A DNA stretch of 64,000 nt from positions 992,001 to 1,056,000 of the forward strand of contig NZ_FMZF01000001.1 in assembly GCF_900102745.1 (NCBI RefSeq). The letters are read 5' to 3'. This document shows positions 25,031-31,985 of this stretch, piece after piece (within the stretch, counting starts at the first letter, position 1; every line of letters begins with the position of its first letter). The notes below the pieces were generated by a model. The model worked only from the letters and a program-made list of their open reading frames with translations. It was not told where the DNA came from and made no database searches. The DNA comes from Geodermatophilus telluris (lineage in GTDB: Bacteria; Actinomycetota; Actinomycetes; Mycobacteriales; Geodermatophilaceae). The translations under genes were made by a program, and so were the position numbers.

Positions 25031-25818
25031 GGGGCGCGGAAGCCGGCCGCCTCGAGCGCCTGCTGCCCCTCGGCGGAGCGGACGAGGTCGACGAAGGCCC
25101 GCGCGCCGTCGGGGTTGGGCGCGGCGGCCAGCGTGCACAGCGGGTAGTCGGTGACGGCGTCCTCGGCCTCCGGGAAGGCGATGCCCTCGACGGCGTCCCC
25201 GGCGGCGACGACGTCGGTGGCGTAGACCAGCGCGGCGTCGACCTCGCCGAGCTCCACCTTGGTGAGCGCGGCGCGCACGTCCTCCTCCTGGGTGTCGGGG
25301 CGCGCGGTCACGCCGGCGGCGGCGAAGACGTCCTCGGCGGCCGCGCCGCAGGGCACCTCGGGGGCGCAGACGGCGAGGGTGAGGTCCTCGCGGCCGAAGT
25401 CGGCCAGCCCGGTGACGCCGGCGGGGTTGCCCGCGGGGACGGCGATCTGCAGCACGTTGGCGGTGAAGACGGCCGGCTCGCCGTCGGCCAGGCCGGCGTC
25501 GGTGACCACCGCCATCTGCGTGCCGTTGGCCGAGGCGAACACGTCGGCCGGGGCGCCCTGGGTGAGCTGGGTGGCCAGCGCCGAGCTGCCGGCGAAGTTG
25601 AACTGCACGGTCAGCCCGTCGTGGTCGTCCTCCAGCCGCTGGCCGAGGTCGGTGAACACGTCGGTGAGCGAGGCCGCCGCGAAGACGGTCACCGTGCCGG
25701 TGGGGCCGCCCGGCGACGCCTCGGCCGTCGACGCCGCGGCGCCGTCGTCGCCACCGCCGCACCCGGCGGCCGTCAGCACCGCCGCCGCCAGTGCCGCGAG
25801 GACCCGTCCGCTCCGCAT
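25027..25818 (-). CDS. modA: Molybdate-binding lipoprotein
   Basis: A 263-residue periplasmic-type binding protein, anchored as a lipoprotein in this Gram-positive cell. The signal peptide ends in lipobox LTAAGC with Cys20. The mature part opens GTVTVFAAASLTDVFTDL, typical of ModA. It continues with FNFAGSSALATQLTQGAPADVFASAN, which provides oxyanion-binding serines, and AALVYATDVVAAGD near the C-terminus. ATG at 25818, 42 bases after the HTH-TOBE gene. Tungstate binding cannot be excluded. Confidence 0.94.
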   Translation of the reverse strand: MRSGRVLAALAAAVLTAAGCGGGDDGAAASTAEASPGGPTGTVTVFAAASLTDVFTDLGQRLEDDHDGLTVQFNFAGSSALATQLTQGAPADVFASANGTQMAVVTDAGLADGEPAVFTANVLQIAVPAGNPAGVTGLADFGREDLTLAVCAPEVPCGAAAEDVFAAAGVTARPDTQEEDVRAALTKVELGEVDAALVYATDVVAAGDAVEGIAFPEAEDAVTDYPLCTLAAAPNPDGARAFVDLVRSAEGQQALEAAGFRAP

Positions 25819-25860
25819 GCGCGGGACACTAGCGCGTCTGAGTCCGCCGGTGCGGAGGCG

Positions 25861-26256
25861 TCACGGCACGTCGACGCTCACCTGCGTCGCCTTGACGGTG
25901 GCGACGGCGCGCACGCCGACCTCGAGGCCCAGCTCGTCGGCGGCCTCCCGGGACATCAGCGAGACCAGCCGGAAGGGCCCGGCCTGGATCTCCACCTGCG
26001 CCATGACGGTGTCGCGGACGACGCGGGTGACGATGCCGGCGAGCCGGTTGCGGGCCGACGAGCCGCGGGTGGCGCCGGGCTCGGGTGCCTCGTGCAGGTC
26101 CGCGGCGAGCCGGGCGAGGTCGGCGCCGTCGACGTGCGCCGGCCCGCCGCCCTCGCGCGAGGCAGCCAGCCGGCCACTGTCCACCCAGCGGCGCACCGTG
26201 TCGTCGCTGACCCCGAGCAGGGCCGCGGCCTCGGCGATCCGGTAGCTGGTCGTCAC
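25861..26256 (-). CDS. HTH-TOBE (Mop) molybdate-responsive regulator candidate
   Basis: A 131-residue two-domain protein. Residues 1-50 are an excisionase/MerR-like helix-turn-helix (YRIAEAAALLGVSDDTVRRWVDSGRL). Residues 66-131 are a single Mop/TOBE domain (ARNRLAGIVTRVVRDTVMAQVEIQAG, then LMSREAADELGLEVGVRAVATVKATQVSV) that binds molybdate or tungstate. It is the first gene of the mod operon, so it probably senses molybdate and controls modABC in place of ModE, whose HTH is of a different type. Autoregulation is inferred. GTG at 26256; the gene is divergent from the GGDEF-EAL gene. Confidence 0.85.
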   Translation of the reverse strand: MTTSYRIAEAAALLGVSDDTVRRWVDSGRLAASREGGGPAHVDGADLARLAADLHEAPEPGATRGSSARNRLAGIVTRVVRDTVMAQVEIQAGPFRLVSLMSREAADELGLEVGVRAVATVKATQVSVDVP

Positions 26257-26372
26257 CCGCGGCAGGCTAGTGGCCGGCCCCGCGCGACCCGGGGTGTAGG
26301 GCCGCCCGCCGGGGGCAGGGAGGACGCAGCCGGCAGCCGTCCGGTCGAGGGGGACAGGGGGACGCGACGAGC

Positions 26373-28700
26373 ATGCGCCGGTGGCGCGGTCCGCTGATCG
26401 TCTCGGTGGCGTACCTGGGGTTCTGGCTGGGGCTGGACGCCGTCGCCAGCGTCTTCCAGGCCCGGCAGGAGGTGTCGCTGTGGTACCCGCCCACCGGGCT
26501 GAGCTTCGCCCTGCTGCTCGTGTTCGGGCTGCGCTACGCCCCGCTGCTGCTGCTGACCGACCCGCTGCACGGGCTGGTGGTGAGCGGACCGGACGTCAGC
26601 TGGGTCAGCATCGGGCTCAGCGCCGTCGTCAGCACCGTCGTCTACACGACCGCGGCCTGGCTGCTGCTCCGTCGGCTGCGGATCGACCCGCGCCTGCCCG
26701 GCCAGCGGGACGCCGTCTGGCTGCTCGCGCTGGCCGCCGTCGCCGGGCCGTTCGTCGTCGCCGTCGTCCAGGTCCTCCAGTACACGGTCGTCGGGCTGCT
26801 GACCTGGGGTGAGCTGTTCCGCGGCGTCCTCGGCTTCTGGTCCGGCCGGGCCACGGGCGTCGGGGTGCTCACCCCCGCGCTGCTCGTCGCGAGCCGGGCG
26901 GTGCCCGCGCTGTGGCGGGACCGGCCGCCGCTGCCCGGCCCGCCCCGGGACGGGCCCGGGCACGAGCGCCCGGTGTGGCCGGGCCGGCTGCGGCCGCGGT
27001 GGGCCGGCCGGCTCGCCGCCCGGGTGGTGGACGAGCGGCTGGAGATCGCCGGGCAGGCGGCGCTGCTGCTCGCGACGCTGTACCTGGCCTACGGCGAGCC
27101 GGCGGTCGGCGGGCTGGACCTGGCCTACCTGGTGTACGTGCCGCTGATCTGGATCGCCGTCCGCGGCGGGCTGCCCCGCGTGGTGTTCGCCGTCCTCGTG
27201 GCCAACGCCGTCGCCGTGGCCCTGGTCGGCCGGGACGTCGTGGACAGCCCGCTGCGCCTGCAGCTCGGCCTGGTGACCCTCACCCTGGCCGGCCTGATGC
27301 TCGGCGCGCTGGTCACCGGGCGGCAGGCCAGCGTCGCGGCCGCCGAGCACGCGGCCGTGCACGACTCGCTCACCGGGCTGGCCAACCGCGTCCTGCTCAT
27401 GGACCGCCTGGAGGCCGCGGCGCACCGGGCGGAGCGCAGTCCCGACAGCCGGTTCGCGGTGCTCTACTGCGACCTCGACGGCTTCAAGGGGGTCAACGAC
27501 CAGCTCGGGCACGACGCCGGCGACGAGCTGCTCGTCGCGGTCGCGCGCCGGCTGGAGGGGGCGGTGCGGCCCGGCGACCTGGTCAGCCGCCTCGGCGGGG
27601 ACGAGCTCGCCGTCCTCCTCGACGGCGTGACCGGCGTCGAGGAGGCGGCCGGGGTGGCCGAGCGGCTGCTCGCCGCGCTGGCCGAGCCGTGTGCCCTCGA
27701 CGGCCGGGAGGTCGTCGTCACCGGCAGCGTCGGGGTGGCCGTCGCCGACGCCGAGGGGCTGGCCCGGCCGCGGCTGCGCGAGGGGCGCGGGGGCCCGGCC
27801 GGCCCGGACGGCGACGGGCACGCCGAGGAGGTGCTCCGGGCGGCCGACATGGCGCTGCAGCGCGCCAAGGCGACCGGGGGCAACCGCTACGAGGTCTTCA
27901 ACGAGCCGCTGCGCCGCCAGACCCGGGACCGGCTGGGCCTGCGGGCGGCGCTGCGCCACGCGGTCGGGGCCGGCGCGGTGACCGTCGCCTACCAGCCGAT
28001 CGTGCGGGTGGCCGACGGCCGGCTGGCGGCCGTGGAGGCGCTCGCCCGGTGGCGCGACCCCGAGCGCGGGGAGGTGCCGGCGGCCGAGTTCATCCCCGCG
28101 GCCGAGGAGACCGGGCTGATCCACGAGCTCGGCGTGCAGGTGCTCGAGCAGGCCTGCGGCCAGGCCGCGCGGTGGCGACGGGTCTTCGGTCCCGCCGCCA
28201 CCCCGCGGGTGGCGGTCAACGTCTCGACCCGTCAGCTGCTGCTCGCCGACTTCGCCCCACGCGTCCTCGGCCTGCTCGACCGCCTCGGGCTGCCCGCGGA
28301 CGCCCTCGAGCTGGAGATGACCGAGTCCTGCGCCGTGGAGCCGGGGGCGCGGGCGGCCCTGGAGCGCTTCACCGCGGCGGGCGTCACGCTCGCCGTGGAC
28401 GACTTCGGCACGGGGTACTCCAGCTTCGCCGCGCTGCGGGAGCGGACACCGCAGGCCTTCAAGCTCGACCGCTCCTTCGTCGCGCGGCTGCCGGACGACC
28501 GCCCGACCGACGCGATCGTGTCCGCCGTCCTCGCGCTGGCCGGGCACCTGGGCGCCACCGTCACCGCCGAGGGCGTGGAGACCGAGGAGCAGCTCCGGCG
28601 TCTGCGGGAGCTGGGGTGCCCCCAGGTCCAGGGCTTCCTCCTGGGCGGACCGGCGAGCGCGGAGCGGATCGAGCGGGACTGGCTCAGCGGTCCGCGGTGA
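26373..28700 (+). CDS. MASE1-GGDEF-EAL cyclic di-GMP enzyme
   Basis: A 775-residue membrane signalling protein. Residues 1-310 form a MASE1-like sensor with about eight membrane segments, including SLWYPPTGLSFALLLVFGLRYAP. A GGDEF domain follows (DSLTGLANRVLLMDRL, then SRLGGDELAVLLDG) with GGDEL in place of GGDEF, which may weaken cyclase activity. The EAL domain is well conserved: AVEALARWRDPERG, NVSTRQL, LEMTES, DDFGTGYSSF, KLDRSFV, AEGVETEEQ and QGFLLGG. It probably degrades or balances c-di-GMP in response to a membrane or oxygen-related cue (inference). Start ATG at 26373. Confidence 0.9.
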   Translation: MRRWRGPLIVSVAYLGFWLGLDAVASVFQARQEVSLWYPPTGLSFALLLVFGLRYAPLLLLTDPLHGLVVSGPDVSWVSIGLSAVVSTVVYTTAAWLLLRRLRIDPRLPGQRDAVWLLALAAVAGPFVVAVVQVLQYTVVGLLTWGELFRGVLGFWSGRATGVGVLTPALLVASRAVPALWRDRPPLPGPPRDGPGHERPVWPGRLRPRWAGRLAARVVDERLEIAGQAALLLATLYLAYGEPAVGGLDLAYLVYVPLIWIAVRGGLPRVVFAVLVANAVAVALVGRDVVDSPLRLQLGLVTLTLAGLMLGALVTGRQASVAAAEHAAVHDSLTGLANRVLLMDRLEAAAHRAERSPDSRFAVLYCDLDGFKGVNDQLGHDAGDELLVAVARRLEGAVRPGDLVSRLGGDELAVLLDGVTGVEEAAGVAERLLAALAEPCALDGREVVVTGSVGVAVADAEGLARPRLREGRGGPAGPDGDGHAEEVLRAADMALQRAKATGGNRYEVFNEPLRRQTRDRLGLRAALRHAVGAGAVTVAYQPIVRVADGRLAAVEALARWRDPERGEVPAAEFIPAAEETGLIHELGVQVLEQACGQAARWRRVFGPAATPRVAVNVSTRQLLLADFAPRVLGLLDRLGLPADALELEMTESCAVEPGARAALERFTAAGVTLAVDDFGTGYSSFAALRERTPQAFKLDRSFVARLPDDRPTDAIVSAVLALAGHLGATVTAEGVETEEQLRRLRELGCPQVQGFLLGGPASAERIERDWLSGPR

Positions 28701-28713
28701 CGCGCCGGGAGGT

Positions 28714-28740
28714 CTGTGGACGACGGCCCGGCGTCCACAG
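28714..28740 (+). terminator. Hairpin after GGDEF-EAL gene
   Basis: Nine-bp stem CTGTGGACG/CGTCCACAG (28714-28722 with 28732-28740) and 9-base loop, 14 bases past the stop codon, flanked by further GC pairing. Confidence 0.45.
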
Positions 28741-28782
28741 GCGTCCCGGGCGGTGTCCGGCCGCCGGGGCAGCATCGCCGGC

Positions 28783-30000
28783 ATGAGCACCCCGACCGCC
28801 GACGACGCCTGGCTGCGCGACCTGCTGCTCGGGGGCGACTGCCGTCCCGGCGGCGACGACGCGGACGGGGTCGCCGGCGTCCTGGCCGCGCGCGACCCCG
28901 GCGTGGACGGGTCCGGCGCCGCCACCGACGCGCTGCTGTCGGCCCTCACCGACGTCTGGGAGCGCGGCTGGCAGCCCGCCGACGTCGCGCACGCGGTCCG
29001 TCGCGGGTCGGGCGCCCGGACGGCGCGGCTGGCGGTGGCCCTGCTCGCCGAGGACGCCCGGGTGACCGGCGCGGCGTCGCGGGCGCCGGGACCGTGGGTT
29101 GAGCAGCTGAGTGAGATCGGGGCGCTGGCGGAGGGCACCCCGGCCGGGGTCGCGGGCTGGTACCGGGCGGAGGGGCGGCCGGCGGGTGAGGCGTGGCGCG
29201 AGGTGCTGTGGCTGGCCACCACGCTGCGCACGCTCCCCCGCGTGGAGCGGCTGCTGCCCCCGCCGTCCGCCTGGGGTGCGGGGACCCGCCGCCCGGTGGC
29301 GGCGTCCCCGCCCGACGACGCGCGGGTGCTGCGGCGCATCCGGGCGCTGCTGGCCAAGGCGGAGTCCACGGAGTTCCCCGAGGAGGCGGAGGCGCTCACC
29401 GGCAAGGCGCAGGAGCTGATGACCCGCCACGCGGTGGACACCGCACTCCTCGACGGCGGCACGGCGCCACGCCGCACGGACGTCGCCACCCGCCGGGTGC
29501 ACGTCGTCGACCCCTACGTCCGGGCGAAGGTGCAGCTGCTCGACGTGGTCGCCCGCGCCAACGGCGTCCGGCTGGTCTGGTACCCCGACCTGGGCATCGC
29601 CACCCTGGTCGGCGTCGCCACCGACCTCGACGCGGTCGAGCTGCTGTTCACCTCGCTGCTGCTCCAGGTCGGCCAGGCACTCGGCGCGGCCGAGCGGGCG
29701 GCCGGCCGTCGGTCGGCCTCCCGTGCCTTCCGCCGCGCGTTCCTGCTGGGCTACGCCGGCCGCGTCGGGGAGCGGTTGACGAGCGCCCGCGAGCAGGCGA
29801 CGACGGCCGCGGCCACGGAGCGCGGGGTGGACCTGCTGCCCGTGCTGCGCTCCCGGCAGGAGACCGTCGAGGAGGCGTTCACCGAGCTGTTCCCCGGCGT
29901 GCGCAGCAGCCGCAGCCGCTCGTCCGTGGACGGCGCCGGCTGGCGGGCCGGTCGCTCCGCCGCCGACGCCGCCGACGTCGGTTCCCGCCGCCTGCGGTAG
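28783..30000 (+). CDS. DUF2786 domain protein
   Basis: A 405-residue protein. The DUF2786 segment lies near residues 185-225 (VLRRIRALLAKAESTEFPEEAEALTGKAQELMTRHAVD). The region before it is an Ala-rich helical domain, and the region after it resembles the DUF7168-like C-terminal half common in this family (LVWYPDLGIATLVGVATDLDAVELLFTSLLLQ). Function is unknown; homologues occur in actinobacterial chromosomes and phages. ATG at 28783 was chosen over an in-frame upstream start at 28753. It is followed by the HNH gene, whose left inverted repeat starts 8 bases after the stop. Confidence 0.85.
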   Translation: MSTPTADDAWLRDLLLGGDCRPGGDDADGVAGVLAARDPGVDGSGAATDALLSALTDVWERGWQPADVAHAVRRGSGARTARLAVALLAEDARVTGAASRAPGPWVEQLSEIGALAEGTPAGVAGWYRAEGRPAGEAWREVLWLATTLRTLPRVERLLPPPSAWGAGTRRPVAASPPDDARVLRRIRALLAKAESTEFPEEAEALTGKAQELMTRHAVDTALLDGGTAPRRTDVATRRVHVVDPYVRAKVQLLDVVARANGVRLVWYPDLGIATLVGVATDLDAVELLFTSLLLQVGQALGAAERAAGRRSASRAFRRAFLLGYAGRVGERLTSAREQATTAAATERGVDLLPVLRSRQETVEEAFTELFPGVRSSRSRSSVDGAGWRAGRSAADAADVGSRRLR

Positions 30001-30007
30001 CCGACCC

Positions 30008-30028
30008 GGCCGCGTCTCCGCGGGAACG
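30008..30028 (-). repeat. Left copy of 21-bp inverted repeat flanking HNH gene
   Basis: The sequence, containing the core GCGTCTCCGCGGGAACG, is the exact reverse complement of 31835-31855. The core itself is an imperfect palindrome around CCGCGG. It begins 8 bases after the DUF2786 stop. Confidence 0.8.
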
Positions 30029-30053
30029 GTACCCGCCTCTGACCTGCACTTTC

Positions 30054-30067
30054 TGTCACTGGTGACA
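30054..30067. promoter_or_regulatory. TGTCAC-N2-GTGACA dyad in HNH promoter
   Basis: Six-base arms (30054-30059 and 30062-30067) with a 2-base spacer sit directly upstream of a -10-like TACGAT (30070-30075). A protein bound here would block the promoter. The cognate regulator is not known. Confidence 0.45.
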
Positions 30068-30075
30068 CCTACGAT

Positions 30076-30091
30076 CCGAACACGTGATCGA
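30076..30091 (+). promoter_or_regulatory. LexA (SOS) box upstream of HNH gene
   Basis: CCGAACACGTGATCGA matches the actinobacterial LexA consensus TCGAAC(N4)GTTCGA at 10 of 12 defined positions. It lies between the -10 (TACGAT, 30070-30075) and the AGGAGG ribosome site, where bound LexA would stop transcription. Mycobacterial 13E12-family HNH genes are known members of the SOS regulon, which supports the call. Confidence 0.65.
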
Positions 30092-30103
30092 TCAGGAGGC
30101 GTC

Positions 30104-31831
30104 GTGTCCGAGCCGAGCAGCACCCCCCACCCGTCCGGCAGTCCCCTGCCCGAGCTGGCCCGGGCCATCACCGCCGGCGCCGTCCGGCTCGCGGCCGCCA
30201 CCGCCGCCTGGCTGCGCCTGGTCGCCGAGTTCGACGAGCGCGGCGGCTGGCACGGCTGGGGCACCCGCTCGTGCGGGCACTGGTTGTCCTGGCAGTGCGG
30301 GCTGGCGCCGGGCGCGGCCCGCGAGCACGTGCGCGTGGCCCGGGCCCTGCGGTCCCTGCCCCTCGTCGAGACGGCGTTCGCCGACGGCCGCCTGTCGTAC
30401 TCCGAGGTCCGGGCGCTCACCCGCATCGCCGAGCCCGACACCCAGCAGTCGTTGCTCGACCTCGCGCTGTCGGTCACCGCGGCGCAGCTGGAGCGCTTCG
30501 TCCGCTCGTGGCGGCGCGCCGGCCGCCCCGATGGCGACCGTCCCGAGAGCCGGGAGTCCTTCGACTACTCCTGGGACGACGACGGGATGCTGGTCCTCCG
30601 CCTGCGGATGCGCGCGGAACCCGGTGCAGAGGTGCTGGCCGCCGTCGAGTCGCTCGCCGAGCGCGAGGCCCGCCGCGAGCGGGCGCAGAACGCACGCACC
30701 CGGGAGGCCGGTCCGGCGCCGGGCTCGGGCTGGCAGGAGCGGCAGGAGCTGCACCGCCGCTGCGCGGACGACGACGAGCTGACCGGCCTGGCCCGCGAGC
30801 GCACCACCGCCCGCCGGCTGGCCGCCCTCGCGTCACTGGCCCGCGCCGGTGTCCACGCCGACCGCCGCCCCGGCGACCCGCCCCGGCGCGAGGTCGTCGT
30901 GCACGTCGACGCGGCCGTCCTCGCCGACGACTCGGCCGCCGGACGGGCGCACCTCGACGGCGGTCCCGCCCTGACTCCCGCCCAGGCACGCAGCGTGCTC
31001 TGTGACGCCACGGTCCTCACCATGCTGGAGCGCGGCGGGGAACCGCTCGCCCTCGGTCGCAGACGGCGGCGGGCGAGCACGGGCCAGCGGCGGGCCCTCC
31101 TGCGGCGCGACGGCGGCTGCGCCCGCCCCGGTTGCCCGGAGACGCGCGTCGAGCGGCTGCACGCCCACCACCTGCGGCACTGGCTGTTCGGCGGGCGGAC
31201 CGACCTGGACAATCTGGTGCTGCTCTGCGACGTGGACCACGGCCTCGCGCACGACCTCGGCCTGGTGATGACGCGCGCCGACGGGCGGCTCGTCGTCACC
31301 GCACCGGACGGGCGCCACGTCTGGGGCACCGCCGACGCCGCCTTCCGCGGCGGCCTGGCCGGTCTCGACGACCACCCGCCCACCGCAGGAGCCGGGACCG
31401 AGCCGACCACCGCCGACCCCCTCACCGGCGTCCACCCGATCGACGAGGTCGTCGGCCGCCGGCCGGTGCCCGCTCCCCGCCGGACCGGGGACGCCCGGGC
31501 GACCGGGCACGCCGGTGCGAGGAGGGCGCCGGCCGGGCGGCGGGGACGCCCCGGCGGGAGCCGTCCGACCCGCGGGGTGCCCGTGTCGACAGGACCCTCC
31601 GCCGGTCCGCGCGCCGGCCGCACGTCCGGCCCCGCGGGCGAGAGGCGGTCCGGGCGGCAGGACGCCGCCGCCATGGGCAAGACCCTGTTCCCCGCGGGCG
31701 AGCCGCTCCTCGCCGACGGGATGCCCGTGACCGGCGAGCGGATGGACCTGCGGTACGCGGTCGGGGTGCTCATGGACCACCGCGACCGGCTGCGCCGGCT
31801 CACCGGCGGGGACGCGGCGTCCGGCGGCTGA
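30104..31831 (+). CDS. DUF222/13E12 repeat family HNH endonuclease
   Basis: A 575-residue protein of the REP13E12 family. DUF222 occupies about residues 15-300 (AWLRLVAEFDERGGWHGWGTRSCGHWLSWQCGL, then VRVARALRSLPLVETAFADGRLSYSEVRALTRIA). An HNH nuclease motif follows near 335-385, RRDGGCARPGCPETRVERLHAHH then GGRTDLDNLVLLCDVDH, with intact metal-binding residues and a CxxxxC pair. The C-terminal 190 residues are Pro/Arg-rich and low-complexity. GTG at 30104 follows AGGAGG. An SOS-type box precedes it and inverted repeats flank it. Family members are multicopy and linked to mobile or phage attachment sites in mycobacteria; catalytic role is unproven. Confidence 0.9.
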   Translation: MSEPSSTPHPSGSPLPELARAITAGAVRLAAATAAWLRLVAEFDERGGWHGWGTRSCGHWLSWQCGLAPGAAREHVRVARALRSLPLVETAFADGRLSYSEVRALTRIAEPDTQQSLLDLALSVTAAQLERFVRSWRRAGRPDGDRPESRESFDYSWDDDGMLVLRLRMRAEPGAEVLAAVESLAEREARRERAQNARTREAGPAPGSGWQERQELHRRCADDDELTGLARERTTARRLAALASLARAGVHADRRPGDPPRREVVVHVDAAVLADDSAAGRAHLDGGPALTPAQARSVLCDATVLTMLERGGEPLALGRRRRRASTGQRRALLRRDGGCARPGCPETRVERLHAHHLRHWLFGGRTDLDNLVLLCDVDHGLAHDLGLVMTRADGRLVVTAPDGRHVWGTADAAFRGGLAGLDDHPPTAGAGTEPTTADPLTGVHPIDEVVGRRPVPAPRRTGDARATGHAGARRAPAGRRGRPGGSRPTRGVPVSTGPSAGPRAGRTSGPAGERRSGRQDAAAMGKTLFPAGEPLLADGMPVTGERMDLRYAVGVLMDHRDRLRRLTGGDAASGG

Positions 31832-31834
31832 GCG

Positions 31835-31911
31835 CGTTCCCGCGGAGACGCGGCCCAGCCGATCCCCCGCGTTCCCGCGGAGACGCAGCCCACCCGTTCC
31901 CGCGGAGACGC
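31835..31911 (+). repeat. Right inverted repeat and two further motif copies after HNH gene
   Basis: The 17-base core CGTTCCCGCGGAGACGC occurs at 31835-31851, 31870-31886 and 31895-31911. The first copy, extended to 31855, is the exact reverse complement of 30008-30028. A small tandem GGAGACGC duplication follows the third copy. They lie between the HNH stop and the recQ start. Confidence 0.8.
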
Positions 31912-31985
31912 GGAGACGCGATCACGACGAGGCGGCTCGGCGTCCAGCAGCGTTCCGTTTGCCGATCTCGGGCCCCGGGCAGCGC

